64,000 nucleotides of DNA from Streptomyces rubradiris. GTDB taxonomy: Bacteria > Actinomycetota > Actinomycetes > Streptomycetales > Streptomycetaceae. The notes below the pieces were generated by a model. That model did no database searches. It was not told the origin of the DNA and saw only the letters and a list, made by a program, of their open reading frames with translations. Positions 26,500-35,588 of this stretch are shown here, piece after piece. The translations under genes were made by a program, and so were the position numbers. The number at the start of each line of letters is the position of its first letter. Within the stretch, counting starts at the first letter, position 1. The DNA is taken from contig NZ_BNEA01000001.1 in the NCBI RefSeq assembly GCF_016860525.1, positions 1,691,501 to 1,755,500 of the forward strand. Direction: 5' to 3'.

Positions 26500-26557
26500 G
26501 GGCGAACTTTCGGGAGTTCGCCCGCCTTCGCGCATACCGATCAGTAACCTGATCGGT
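26500..26557 (+). promoter_or_regulatory. phoD promoter region with Pho-box-like repeat and two dyads
   Basis: Seen: inverted repeat GGGCGAAC/GTTCGCCC (26500-26507 and 26516-26523); Pho-box-like 11-mers GTTCGCCCGCC (26516-26526) and TTCGCGCATAC (26527-26537); a second perfect dyad ACCGATCAG-TAAC-CTGATCGGT (26536-26557). A -10-like TAACCT lies at 26545-26550, about 9 bases before the GTG. PhoP in Streptomyces binds repeats of GTTCACC type, so phosphate control is plausible, and the transcript is probably leaderless. Confidence 0.55.
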
Positions 26558-26558
26558 C

Positions 26559-28229
26559 GTGACCAGTCGATACAGATCAGCCGGGGCCGCACAGGACCCC
26601 GGCTCGCTTCCGCCCCGCCGCCGTACGGTCGTCAAGGCCGCGGCGGCGTCCACCGTGCTGGCCGGCCCGCTGGCCGCCGCCCTGCCGGCCCGCGCCGCCA
26701 CCGGCGCCCCCGCCTTCCTGCACGGCGTCGCCTCCGGCGACCCGCTGCCCGACGGCGTGCTGCTGTGGACCCGGGTGACCCCCGTCCCGGAGGCCATACC
26801 CGGCTCCGGGCTCGGCCCGGACACCGAGGTCGGCTGGGTCGTGGCCCGCGACCAGGCGCTGACGGACGTCGTCGCCCGGGGCTCCGTCACCGCCACGGCC
26901 GCCTCCGACCACACCGTCAAGGCCGACGTACGGGGCCTCTCCCCGGCCACGGACTACTGGTTCCGCTTCTCCGCGGGCGGTACCGACTCCCCGGTGGCGC
27001 GCACCCGCACCGCGCCGGCGGCGGACGCGGACGTCTCCTCCCTGCGCTTCGGCGTGGTCTCCTGCGCCAACTGGGAGGCCGGGTACTTCGCCGCCTACCG
27101 CCACCTCGCGGCCCGGGGCGACCTGGACGCCTGGCTGCACCTCGGCGACTACATCTACGAGTACGCCTCCGGCGAGTACGGCGCCCGGGGCAAGGTCGTC
27201 CGCCCGCACGCGCCGGCGAACGAGATCCTCACTCTCGCCGACTACCGGACCCGGCACGCGACGTACAAGACCGACCCCGACCTGATGGCCCTGCACCTGA
27301 CGGCGCCGGTCATCGCGATCTGGGACGACCACGAGTTCGCCGACAACGCCTGGCCGGGCGGAGCGGTCAACCACACCGAGGGCGCCGAGGGCGGCTGGGC
27401 GGCCCGTCAGGCCGCCGCCAAGCAGGCCTACTTCGAGTGGATGCCGGTCCGCCCGGCCCTCGCCGGCACCACCTACCGGCGGCTGCGCTTCGGCAAGCTC
27501 GCCGACCTGTCCCTGCTGGACCTGCGCTCCTTCCGCTCGCGGCAGGCGGCCACGGCGAGCGGCTCGGTGGACGACCCGGACCGCACGCTCACCGGCCGGG
27601 CCCAGCTCGACTGGCTCAAGGCCGGACTGCGCGCCTCCGACACGAAGTGGCGGCTGGTCGGCAACTCGGTGATGATCTCGCCGTTCGCCATCGGCTCGCT
27701 CTCCGCCGACCTGCTGAAGCCGCTCGCCAAGCTGCTCGGCCTGCCGCAGGAGGGCATCGCCTTCAACACCGACCAGTGGGACGGCTACACCGACGACCGC
27801 CGCGAACTCCTGGCCCACCTGCGGTCCAACACGATCAGGAACACCGTCTTCCTGACCGGTGACATCCACATGGCCTGGGCCAACGACGTGCCGGTGGACG
27901 CGGGCACCTACCCGCTGTCGCCGTCGGCGGCCACCGAGTTCGTGGTGACCTCGGTGACCTCCGACAACCTGGACGACATCGTCAAGGTGCCCGAGGGCAC
28001 GGTCTCCGCGGTCGCCGCCCCGGTCATCAGGGCCGCCAACCGGCACGTCCACTGGGTCGACACGGACCGGCACGGCTACGGCGTGCTGGACATCACCGCC
28101 GAGCGGGCGCAGATGGACTACTACGTCCTGTCCGACCGCACCGACCCGGACGCCCGCGCCACCTGGGCGCGCTCCTACCGCACCCTGAGCGGCACCCAGA
28201 AGGTCGAGCGGACCTACGACCCGGTGTGA
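26559..28229 (+). CDS. phoD: PhoD-type alkaline phosphatase (Tat-exported)
   Basis: A 556-residue secreted phosphodiesterase/phosphatase needing Ca and Fe. The N terminus carries a twin-arginine signal (RRRTVVK, about residues 20-26), a hydrophobic stretch, and a cleavage site near residue 46 (ALPARA). Metal-site motifs are [20 protein letters not shown] and [10 protein letters not shown]. It starts with GTG, with no SD and a -10 hexamer just 9 bases upstream, so a leaderless transcript is likely. It ends 4 bases from a convergent hydrolase gene, with no room for a terminator. Confidence 0.94.
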   Translation: MTSRYRSAGAAQDPGSLPPRRRTVVKAAAASTVLAGPLAAALPARAATGAPAFLHGVASGDPLPDGVLLWTRVTPVPEAIPGSGLGPDTEVGWVVARDQALTDVVARGSVTATAASDHTVKADVRGLSPATDYWFRFSAGGTDSPVARTRTAPAADADVSSLRFGVVSCANWEAGYFAAYRHLAARGDLDAWLHLGDYIYEYASGEYGARGKVVRPHAPANEILTLADYRTRHATYKTDPDLMALHLTAPVIAIWDDHEFADNAWPGGAVNHTEGAEGGWAARQAAAKQAYFEWMPVRPALAGTTYRRLRFGKLADLSLLDLRSFRSRQAATASGSVDDPDRTLTGRAQLDWLKAGLRASDTKWRLVGNSVMISPFAIGSLSADLLKPLAKLLGLPQEGIAFNTDQWDGYTDDRRELLAHLRSNTIRNTVFLTGDIHMAWANDVPVDAGTYPLSPSAATEFVVTSVTSDNLDDIVKVPEGTVSAVAAPVIRAANRHVHWVDTDRHGYGVLDITAERAQMDYYVLSDRTDPDARATWARSYRTLSGTQKVERTYDPV

Positions 28230-28233
28230 TCCC

Positions 28234-28806
28234 TCACCCGAGCGAGCCGAGGAAGCCGAGCGCCACCCGCCAGGTGGCCTCGGCGGCCTCCGCGTCGTAG
28301 TCCGGCAGCCCGGGGTCGGTGTAGAGGTGGCCGGCCCCGGCGTACCGGTAGACCTCCACGTCGGCGCCGGTGCGGCCCATCTGCAGATACCAGGCGCTCA
28401 GCCAGTCGTCCGGCTCGAACGGGTCGGGTTCGGCCACGTGCAGCTGCACCGGCAGCTCGTCCACGTGCGCGTTCGGCGCGATGTCGGAGGTGCCGTGCAG
28501 GAGCAGCAGCCCGCGTGCCTTCTCGTCGCCGAGGGCGAGGGTCTGGGCGACGGAGGCGCCGAGCGAGAACCCGGCGTACACCAGCCCGCGTTCGGAGTAG
28601 GGCGCCGCCGCCAGCACGGCCCGCTTCAGCAGTTCCTCCTTGCCGATCCCCTCGTTGAACTCCATGCCCGCCTCGACGGTGTCGAACGTGCGCCCCTCGA
28701 AGAGGTCCGGCGTCCACACCTCGTGGCCCGCCGCGCGCAGCCGGTCCGCGGCCTCGCGCACCGCGGGCCTGAGCCCGTAGGTCGAGTGAAAGAGCATGAT
28801 GTTCAT
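28234..28806 (-). CDS. Dienelactone hydrolase-family protein
   Basis: A 190-residue alpha/beta hydrolase. It begins MNIMLFHSTYGLRPAVREA and has the oxyanion and nucleophile regions VWTPDLFEG and VYAGFSLGASVAQ, where Ser replaces the Cys of true dienelactone hydrolases; then an Asp in HVAEPDPFEPDDW and a His in YAGAGHLYTDP. A Ser-Asp-His triad is therefore likely. The substrate is unknown. The start is the ATG at 28806; the frame extends upstream but without a better start. Confidence 0.85.
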   Translation of the reverse strand: MNIMLFHSTYGLRPAVREAADRLRAAGHEVWTPDLFEGRTFDTVEAGMEFNEGIGKEELLKRAVLAAAPYSERGLVYAGFSLGASVAQTLALGDEKARGLLLLHGTSDIAPNAHVDELPVQLHVAEPDPFEPDDWLSAWYLQMGRTGADVEVYRYAGAGHLYTDPGLPDYDAEAAEATWRVALGFLGSLG

Positions 28807-28913
28807 AGGGCCATGGTGCCAGCCGGGCGCACCGGGGGCGCATCGCGGCCCTACCCACGCGCGTCCCGAAGACACATGTTCATGACCGGCCGAAGCCGGT
28901 TACGTTCGGAGGC

Positions 28914-30020
28914 ATGGAGACCGTACTCCGCCCCGCGATCGTGGCCGGCGGTGCCGTGGTGCTGACCCTGCTGGTCGGCTGGGCCACGGACCTGCTGCTG
29001 CGCAAGGCCGACGACAGGCATGGCGACACCCCGCTGTGGGACCTGCTGCGGCGCGCCCGCGTGCCCTATCAACTCGTACTGTGCGCGGCCCTGCTCAGAG
29101 GCTCCTACGACGAGGCCGAGCTGTTCCCGGAGCACCGCACCGGCGTCGGCCGGACGCTGACCCTGGTGCTGATCGGCGCGGCGGCATGGCTGGTGATCCG
29201 GATCGCGGCGGCCATAGTCGAGACGACGTACACGCGTTACGCGCGCGCCCACCACGACCCGGCCCGGGTCCGCCGGGTGCGCACCCAGGTGACGCTGATC
29301 ATGCGGGTGGTGTCGGCGATCGTCGGGGTGGTGGCCGTGGCGGCGATGCTGCTGACGTTCCCGGCGATGCGCGCGGCCGGCGCCTCCCTGCTGGCCTCGG
29401 CCGGTGTCCTCGGCATCGTGGCCGGTGTCGCCGCCCAGTCCACGCTGTCCAACATGTTCGCCGGGCTGCAGATCGCCTTCGGCGACATGGTCCGGATCGG
29501 CGACACGGTCGTGGTCGACGGCGAGTGGGGCACGGTCGAGGAGATCACCCTGACCTTCCTGACGGTCCGGACCTGGGACGAGCGCCGGATCACCATGCCG
29601 GTGTCGTACTTCACCTCCAGGCCGTTCGAGAACTGGTCCCGGGGCACCCCGCAGATGACCGGGATCGTCTACTGGCACCTCGACCACAGCGCGCCGGTGG
29701 AGGCGATGCGCGAGAAGTTGCGGGACATCCTGCGCGCCTGCCCGGCCTGGGACGGCCGCGCCTACGGCCTCCAGGTGACGGACAGCACGCCCAACACCAT
29801 CCAGGTGCGGGCCCTGGTGACGGCCAAGGACGCGGACGACATCTGGACGGTCCGGGTCACGGTCCGCGAGCAGATGGTCACCTGGCTGGCCGCGGAACAC
29901 CCCTACGCGCTGCCCCGGGTGAACACCGCCGACGCGGTCCTCCCGCCGCACCAGGCCCCCTCTCCCGACGGCACCTCCTTCCGCAGGGCCTACGAGTTCC
30001 CGCGCTCGGGTCGCGGCTGA
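28914..30020 (+). CDS. MscS-type mechanosensitive channel
   Basis: A 368-residue small-conductance channel protein that releases solutes on hypo-osmotic shock. Hydrophobic segments lie near residues 5-27, 80-105 and 127-150, followed by the pore helix region LLASAGVLGIVAGVAAQSTL and the beta-domain start FGDMVRIGDTVVVDGEWGTV. The cytoplasmic part continues to about residue 340 and ends in a short Pro/Arg-rich tail. It begins 107 bases from the divergent hydrolase gene and ends 7 bases from the convergent antiporter gene. Confidence 0.92.
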   Translation: METVLRPAIVAGGAVVLTLLVGWATDLLLRKADDRHGDTPLWDLLRRARVPYQLVLCAALLRGSYDEAELFPEHRTGVGRTLTLVLIGAAAWLVIRIAAAIVETTYTRYARAHHDPARVRRVRTQVTLIMRVVSAIVGVVAVAAMLLTFPAMRAAGASLLASAGVLGIVAGVAAQSTLSNMFAGLQIAFGDMVRIGDTVVVDGEWGTVEEITLTFLTVRTWDERRITMPVSYFTSRPFENWSRGTPQMTGIVYWHLDHSAPVEAMREKLRDILRACPAWDGRAYGLQVTDSTPNTIQVRALVTAKDADDIWTVRVTVREQMVTWLAAEHPYALPRVNTADAVLPPHQAPSPDGTSFRRAYEFPRSGRG

Positions 30021-30027
30021 GCGGACG

Positions 30028-31614
30028 TCACCGCAGGCTCCGTACGTCGAGATGGCGCAGCACCCGGTCCACGATCTCCGGGTCCGCGCCGGGCTCGCTC
30101 CGCGCGGCCAGCACCTCGTGCCGCGCGGCGCTGAGCATCTCGTTCTGGATGCGCCGCACCCGTTTGATCCGCTTGACCCGCTGGACCTGGGCCTCGCGCC
30201 GCTCGTCCTCCCCCATGTCCGGACTGATCCGGATCCCGATCTCGAAGGCGCGCCGCAGCATCTGCTCGGACAGCTCCTCGGGCAGCTCCTCGACCTGCTC
30301 GATCTCCCGCAGCCGGCGCTTGGCCGCCTTCGCCGCCCGCACCGCCAGCTCCTTCTCGAACTCCTTCTCCCGCGCGGCGTCGGCCCGCACCCCGAGCCGC
30401 CGCACCAGCCAGGGCAGCGTGAGCCCCTGCACCACCAGTGTGGCGACGATCACTCCGAACGCGATGAAGATGATCTCGTCCCGGTCGGGGAAGGGGGAGC
30501 CGTCCTCGGTCCGCAGCGGCACGGCCAGCGCCAGCGCCACCGAGGCCACCCCGCGCATCCCGGCCCACCACATCACGACGGTCTCCCGCCAGCTGACCGG
30601 GATCTCCTCGTCGTAGTCCCGGCGGGCGTGCAGCCGTTTGGTCAGCCAGGTCGCCGGCAGCAGCCACAGCAGCCGTACGACCACCACCACGCCCACGACG
30701 GCCGCCGCCCAGCCGAGCATCTCGCCCCACCGGCCCTGGGCCGTGTGGACGGCGTTGTGCAGCTCCAGCCCGATGAGCCCGAAGGCGACTCCGGTGACGA
30801 GGGTGTCGATGATGTCCCAGAAGGTGTGCCCGGCGAGCCGGGTCAGCACGTCGTCGGCGTCGGTGGCGTACTCGGCGAGGAAGAGGGCGGTGGTGAGCAC
30901 GGCGAGCACCCCGGAGCCGTGCAGCTTCTCCGCGAGCACGTAGGAGGCGTAGGGCACCAGCAGGGTCATGCCGATCTGGAGCGTCGGGTCGCCCAGCAGG
31001 CCCATCAGCTTGTTCGCGCCCCAGCCCAGCGCCAGCCCCACGAGGACCGCGACGACGGCGGACAGCACCAGGTCCAGCCCGGCCCGCCAGGCCGAGAAGG
31101 TGCCGCTGACGGCGGCGGCGATCGCCACGTGGTACAGGACGATGGCCGTGACGTCGTTGAACAGCCCCTCGCCCTCCAGGATCGACACCAGCCGGCGCGG
31201 CAGCCCCAGCTGTCCGGCGACGCTGGTCGCGGCGACCGGGTCGGGCGGGGCGATCAGGGCGCCGAGCGCGAAGGCGGCGGCGAACGGAAGTCCGGGCACG
31301 ATCCGGTGGGCGACGAACGCCACGCAGACCATCGTCACGAACACCAGGGCGACGGCCAGCAGGAAGATCGGCCGCACGTTGGCCGCGAACTGCCGCCAGG
31401 AGGTGCGGCGGACGGCGGCGTAGAGCAGGGGCGGCAGCAGCCCCGGCAGGATCAGCTCGGGCGGGATGTCCACGTTGGGTACGAAATCCAGCACGGCCAG
31501 GACCCCACCGAACAGGGTCATCAGCACCGGCGCCGGCACCCCCAGCCGGTCCCCGACCGGGACGCTCACCAGGGCCCCGAGCAACAGTACGAACAACAGA
31601 GCCAGCTGGTCCAC
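30028..31614 (-). CDS. Na+/H+ antiporter (CPA1 family)
   Basis: A 528-residue membrane protein with about 12 transmembrane helices. The ion-binding helices are clear in ALIAPPDPVAATSV and EGEGLFNDVTAIVLYHVA (the ND motif of electroneutral CPA1 exchangers). The C-terminal cytoplasmic part, from about residue 425, is strongly charged and predicted coiled-coil (RLREIEQVEELPEELSEQML), and is probably regulatory. It starts with a GTG at 31614 (MDQLALLFVLLLGALVSVPV). It regulates pH and Na+ levels at the membrane. Confidence 0.92.
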   Translation of the reverse strand: MDQLALLFVLLLGALVSVPVGDRLGVPAPVLMTLFGGVLAVLDFVPNVDIPPELILPGLLPPLLYAAVRRTSWRQFAANVRPIFLLAVALVFVTMVCVAFVAHRIVPGLPFAAAFALGALIAPPDPVAATSVAGQLGLPRRLVSILEGEGLFNDVTAIVLYHVAIAAAVSGTFSAWRAGLDLVLSAVVAVLVGLALGWGANKLMGLLGDPTLQIGMTLLVPYASYVLAEKLHGSGVLAVLTTALFLAEYATDADDVLTRLAGHTFWDIIDTLVTGVAFGLIGLELHNAVHTAQGRWGEMLGWAAAVVGVVVVVRLLWLLPATWLTKRLHARRDYDEEIPVSWRETVVMWWAGMRGVASVALALAVPLRTEDGSPFPDRDEIIFIAFGVIVATLVVQGLTLPWLVRRLGVRADAAREKEFEKELAVRAAKAAKRRLREIEQVEELPEELSEQMLRRAFEIGIRISPDMGEDERREAQVQRVKRIKRVRRIQNEMLSAARHEVLAARSEPGADPEIVDRVLRHLDVRSLR

Positions 31615-31726
31615 GGACGGCGCTCCGGGGGTCGACGATCACACGGCCGGGGTCCAGTCTGCCATCGCGACCTGCGGATTCCGCAGGACATCCCCTCGGC
31701 ACCGGCCGGTCCGGAGCCGCCGGCTC

Positions 31727-32194
31727 CTAAAGAGCCCGGCGCATCGCCCGGTGCGGTATGCCGGCGTCCTGGAACTCCGGGCCGTACGCCGTGTAGCCCA
31801 GGCGTTCGTAGAAGCCCAGGGCCTGGGTCTGCGCGTGCAGGTCCACCGCCGTGAGGCCACGCGCGCGCGCCGCCTCCTCGATGGCGCGCACCAGGGCCGC
31901 GCCGACGCCGAGCCCGCGCGCCGCCCGCAGGACGGCGAGCCGGCCCAGCGCGCCGACCGAGGCGTCCCCGCCGGTCCGGTCCGCCGCCGCCGCGCCGTAC
32001 AGCAGCCGCCCGGTGCCCAGCGGCCGGCCGTCCTCGTGGACCGCCAGCACGTGCACGGCCACGGCGTCGTGGGCGTCGTACTCGATGTCCTCCGGGACGC
32101 CCTGTTCGGCCACGAAGACCTCCTTGCGGACCGCGAAGCAGGCCTCGCGGTCGGCGGGGTCCTCGACGACCCGGACGGTGTGGCGCGGGCTCAC
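31727..32194 (-). CDS. GNAT N-acetyltransferase
   Basis: A 155-residue acetyltransferase. The acetyl-CoA-binding motif A is in [20 protein letters not shown], followed by [20 protein letters not shown] and the terminal [20 protein letters not shown] motif of ElaA/GNAT proteins. The substrate is unknown. The GTG start at 32194 overlaps the rluD stop as GTGA, showing translational coupling. It is the last gene of the lspA-rluD group. Confidence 0.88.
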   Translation of the reverse strand: MSPRHTVRVVEDPADREACFAVRKEVFVAEQGVPEDIEYDAHDAVAVHVLAVHEDGRPLGTGRLLYGAAAADRTGGDASVGALGRLAVLRAARGLGVGAALVRAIEEAARARGLTAVDLHAQTQALGFYERLGYTAYGPEFQDAGIPHRAMRRAL

Positions 32195-33135
32195 GCCCAC
32201 GTCTCCTCCCGGACCTGGTCGAGGGCCTTCTGGAGGTCTTCGGGGTAGTCGCTCCCGAACTCCACCCAGCGGCCGTCCCCGGGGTGCTCGAAACCGAGGC
32301 GGACGGCGTGCAGCCACTGGCGGGTCAGGCGCAGCCGCTTGGCGAGGGTCGGGTCGGCGCCGTAGGTGAGGTCGCCGACGCACGGGTGCCGGTGAGCGGC
32401 CATGTGGACGCGGATCTGGTGGGTGCGGCCCGTCTCCAGCTTCACGTCCAGCAGGGAGGCGGCGCGGAATGCCTCGATGAGGTCGTAGTGGGTCACCGAC
32501 GGCTTGCCGTCGGCGGTGACCGCCCACTTGTAGTCGTGGTTCGGGTGGCGGCCGATGGGGGCGTCGATGGTGCCGCTCGTCGGGTCCGGGTGGCCCTGGA
32601 CCAGCGTGTGGTAGCGCTTGTCGACCGTGCGCTCCTTGAACTGGCGCTTGAGCGACGTGTACGCGTACTCGGACTTGGCGACCACCATCAGGCCCGAGGT
32701 GCCCACGTCCAGGCGGTGCACGATGCCCTGGCGCTCGGCGGCGCCGGAGGTGGAGATCCGGTACCCGGCGGCGGCGAGACCGCCGATGACGGTCGGGCCG
32801 GACCAGCCCGGCGACGGGTGCGCGGCCACGCCGACCGGCTTGACGATCACCACCACGTCATCGTCGTCGTGCACGATCTCCATGCCCTCGACCGGCTCCG
32901 CGACCACCTGGACCGGCGCGGGCGCCTGCGGCATCTCGACCTCCAGCCAGGCGCCGCCGCGCACCCGCTCGGACTTGCCGACCACCGCGCCGTCGACCTG
33001 GACCTTGCCGGCCGCGGCCAGCTCCGCCGCCTTCGTGCGGGAGAAGCCGAACATGCGGGAGATGGCGGCGTCGACGCGCTCGCCCTCCAGGCCGTCGGGC
33101 ACGGGCAGGGTACGGATCTCGGGAATCGTGCTCAC
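32191..33135 (-). CDS. rluD: RluD-family 23S rRNA pseudouridine synthase
   Basis: Makes pseudouridines in 23S rRNA helix 69 (RluD-like). The 314-residue protein has an N-terminal S4 RNA-binding domain (about residues 10-75, [20 protein letters not shown]), then the catalytic domain with the conserved Asp in [19 protein letters not shown]. The substrate-site Arg lies in [14 protein letters not shown]. The GTG at 33135 is the family-like start. It lies 73 bases downstream of lspA on the same strand, a linkage conserved in many bacteria. Confidence 0.93.
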   Translation of the reverse strand: MSTIPEIRTLPVPDGLEGERVDAAISRMFGFSRTKAAELAAAGKVQVDGAVVGKSERVRGGAWLEVEMPQAPAPVQVVAEPVEGMEIVHDDDDVVVIVKPVGVAAHPSPGWSGPTVIGGLAAAGYRISTSGAAERQGIVHRLDVGTSGLMVVAKSEYAYTSLKRQFKERTVDKRYHTLVQGHPDPTSGTIDAPIGRHPNHDYKWAVTADGKPSVTHYDLIEAFRAASLLDVKLETGRTHQIRVHMAAHRHPCVGDLTYGADPTLAKRLRLTRQWLHAVRLGFEHPGDGRWVEFGSDYPEDLQKALDQVREETWA

Positions 33136-33208
33136 CCGTCGAGTATGCCGGACGGGCCGCGGGCCACCGAACGAGCCTGTGGACAACCCCCCGGCTCCGG
33201 CCTCGGCC

Positions 33209-33856
33209 TCAGTCCCTGTGGACCTTGCCGTCCGGGTCCAGGCCGTAGAAGGACAGCACCACGATCAGGATGCCACCGCACACGATCGCCGAGTCGGCGA
33301 GGTTGAACACCGCGAACCCCTTGGGCGCGATGAAGTCCACCACCGCGCCCTCGAAGACGCCCGGCGCCCGGAAGATCCGGTCGGTGAGGTTGCCGAGCGC
33401 ACCGCCGAGCAGCAGGCCGAGCGCGACCGCCCAGGGGAAGCTGTACAACTTGCGGGCCAGCCGGATGATCACCACGATCACGATTGCGGCGATCAGCGAG
33501 AAGATCACCGTGAACGCCGCGCCGAAGCTGAAGGCGGCGCCGGGGTTGCGGATGACGTGCAGTTCCAGCAGGTCCCCGACGACCCGGATCGGCGCGCGGC
33601 CCTCCAGCCGGGCGACGACGAGCATCTTGCTGATCAGATCGAGGGCGTACGCGAAGGCGGCCACCGAGAACAGCACGGCGATCCGGCGCCCGCGGCCGGG
33701 CTTGTGCGCCGTCTGCCGCCCGGTCGCGCCGTCCGCGCCCGCCTCCCCGGACGCACCGGCGGCCTGGGCGCCGGCGGCCGTACCGGCCGCCGCCGTCTGC
33801 TGGTGATCGTCGTCCGGGGTGTCCGGCGTACCGATGATGCGCTCCGCCTCTGCCAC
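33209..33856 (-). CDS. lspA: Lipoprotein signal peptidase
   Basis: An aspartyl peptidase that removes signal peptides from lipoproteins. At 215 residues it is longer than the usual 160-170 because of a 55-residue disordered N terminus rich in Ala, Gly and Asp. Four transmembrane segments follow. The catalytic Asp residues are in GNLTDRIF and FNLADSAIV, with the conserved [14 protein letters not shown] block. It starts with GTG at 33856. The Ala/Gly-rich extension is typical of Streptomyces LspA proteins. Confidence 0.95.
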   Translation of the reverse strand: MAEAERIIGTPDTPDDDHQQTAAAGTAAGAQAAGASGEAGADGATGRQTAHKPGRGRRIAVLFSVAAFAYALDLISKMLVVARLEGRAPIRVVGDLLELHVIRNPGAAFSFGAAFTVIFSLIAAIVIVVIIRLARKLYSFPWAVALGLLLGGALGNLTDRIFRAPGVFEGAVVDFIAPKGFAVFNLADSAIVCGGILIVVLSFYGLDPDGKVHRD

Positions 33857-33915
33857 GTGAGTCCCTCAGCCTAGGTACCTGACTGGGCACGAGACTACGG
33901 CACGGCGGGGCGCCC

Positions 33916-34983
33916 TCAGGAGCGGCGTTCCTGCTTCTGTTTGCACTCCACGCACAGCGTCGCCCTCGGGAACGCCTGCATCCGGGCCTTGCCGATGGGA
34001 TTGCCGCAGTTCTCGCACAGACCGTAGGTGCCCGCGTCCAGCCGTTCCAGGGCGCGCTCGGTCTGGGTGAGCATCTCGCGCGCGTTGGCGGCCAGCGCCA
34101 GTTCGTGCTCGCGCGTGATGTTCTTGGTGCCGGTGTCGGCCTGGTCGTCGCCGGCGCCGTCCCCGGAGTCCCGCATGAGGCCGACCAGGGACGCCTCGGA
34201 GGAGCTGATCTCCGCCCGCAGCCGTTCCAGCTCGGACTGCAGCTCCGCGCGCGCCTCGCCGGCCTCCTGTGGGCTCCAGGGGTCCTCGCCGGGGCGCACC
34301 GCCAGCTCGCCGGGCTCCGCCGCGCCCGCCCGCGCCTTGGGAACGGCGGTCTGTTCCGCCGTGGCCGTGCCAGGAGTCTTCTTCGCAACCACCGTCGTGG
34401 CTCCCGTCTGCTTGGCGGCCCGCGCCGCGCCCGCTTTCTTGGCCGTGCTCTCGTGCGCCGCCGCCCGCGCCGCGGCCTTCCCCGCGGCGGCCTCCCCGGG
34501 GACGGCGGTCTTCTCGGCGGCGTTCTTCCCGGCGGCCGCCGCCGGGACGACCGCGTTCTTCGTGGCCCCCTTCTTCGTCGCCGCGGACTTCTTCGCGACC
34601 GCGTCCGCACCCGCTGTCTTCTTCCCCACCGCTTTCTTCCCAGCCGCCGCCTTCTTGCCAACCGCCGCCTTCTTGCCGACCGCGGTCTTCTTGCCGACGG
34701 GCTTCTCCTTGCCGTTCGGCGTCTCCTTGGCGATCGCTGTCTCCTTGGCGATCGCCGTCTTCTTGCCGATGGTCGTCTTCTTGGCAACCGCCGCCTTCTT
34801 GGCGACGGCCGTCCTCTTGGCGACGGCCGTCTTCGTCCCGGCAGCCGGCTCCTTCGCGGCCTCGCCCTCTTTCGCGGCCGTCCGGCCCGGGGCGGTGCTG
34901 TCGGGGGCCGCCTTCCTGGCGGCAGGCCGCGCGCCGGTCTTCCCGGTCGCCGGCTGCTGTACGGCGGTCTTCTTCGCCACCAT
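33916..34983 (-). CDS. DksA/TraR zinc-finger protein with histone-H1-like Lys/Ala tail
   Basis: A 355-residue protein in two parts. Residues 1-235 are low-complexity, Lys/Ala/Thr-rich, with repeats of VAKKTAVAKK type resembling histone H1 tails. The C-terminal 110 residues form a DksA/TraR-like helix (SELERLRAEISSSEASLVGL) and a four-Cys zinc finger: Cys323, Cys326, Cys344 and Cys347 (CENCGNPIG, LCVECK). The family binds RNA polymerase through the secondary channel, and the basic tail may bind DNA or RNA. The start is the ATG at 34983 with an AAGGGG site. The role of the fusion is unknown. Confidence 0.88.
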   Translation of the reverse strand: MVAKKTAVQQPATGKTGARPAARKAAPDSTAPGRTAAKEGEAAKEPAAGTKTAVAKRTAVAKKAAVAKKTTIGKKTAIAKETAIAKETPNGKEKPVGKKTAVGKKAAVGKKAAAGKKAVGKKTAGADAVAKKSAATKKGATKNAVVPAAAAGKNAAEKTAVPGEAAAGKAAARAAAHESTAKKAGAARAAKQTGATTVVAKKTPGTATAEQTAVPKARAGAAEPGELAVRPGEDPWSPQEAGEARAELQSELERLRAEISSSEASLVGLMRDSGDGAGDDQADTGTKNITREHELALAANAREMLTQTERALERLDAGTYGLCENCGNPIGKARMQAFPRATLCVECKQKQERRS

Positions 34984-35269
34984 GGCCGCGGCCCCTTCAC
35001 ATATTGTGATCTTGCTCGCGAATCGTGCTGGGACGATAAATCGACTTGAGTCCCGCGGCAACGGGGCACACCGCCCGATTCGCCCGCCCGCGCCCCCCGA
35101 GCCACGGGCCTGCATCCGTTGTGCCCAGCTCCCCGCCGGGTAATCCGCCGCCCCGGGCCGGCCCGGACCGGCTCCGGCACCCCCTCGCCATTCGGGTCAT
35201 CCGCCCCGGTCACCGGCCGCCCGCCCCCGCCCCCCGGAAAACCGGTCCGCCGCTGTCCGCGCGGCGCCG
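34984..35269. other. Divergent intergenic region between the DksA-like gene and ileS
   Basis: No gene is recognised; short open frames here lack ribosome sites and codon bias. It holds an AT-richer patch next to the DksA-like gene (about 35000-35050), likely its promoter, and the upstream part of the ileS promoter. Confidence 0.5.
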
Positions 35270-35275
35270 TACACT
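35270..35275 (+). promoter_or_regulatory. Candidate -10 hexamer for ileS
   Basis: TACACT at 35270-35275 fits TANNNT and would start transcription near 35282, just before the T-box leader. No convincing -35 was found 16-18 bases upstream. Confidence 0.4.
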
Positions 35276-35281
35276 GGGCGC

Positions 35282-35588
35282 AGCGAGAAGCGTGGATGGG
35301 GACGAGTAGCGGCGTACGCAGCCCAGAGCGACCCGGGGACGGTGTGAGCCCGGGGGCGAGCGCGACGTGAAGATCACCCCGGAGCCGCCGGAAGAAAGCC
35401 GCAGCCGCAGGGCCACGGCGAGTAGAACCGGCTTCGCGAGCCCAATGAGGGGGCTCACCGGCGCATACAGCGTGCCGGGGGGCCAAGGAGGGTGGTACCG
35501 CGGGAGCGCGCCGCACACGGCGTACACAGGATCGAAGGCTCTCGTCCCTCCGACGGAAGGCAGCAAGTCCGTTGGAGGATGCTCGCAG
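35282..35588 (+). promoter_or_regulatory. T-box riboswitch leader of ileS (translational)
   Basis: A 300-base leader that senses uncharged tRNA-Ile. The T-box core AGGGTGGTACCGCG lies at about 35488-35501. A specifier-like ATC followed by A lies in the upstream arm (GAAGATCACC, about 35370). A sequestrator is clear: CCTCCGACGG at 35547-35556 pairs with CCGTTGGAGG at 35569-35578, burying the GGAGG ribosome site 10 bases before the ATG. When uncharged tRNA binds, the T-box fold would free it. Actinobacterial ileS leaders are known to work this way. Confidence 0.85.

Noticed and set aside
34997..35200. A 67-codon minus-strand frame upstream of the DksA-like gene
   Set aside because: Low-complexity sequence with no ribosome site, inside the promoter region of the DksA-like gene.
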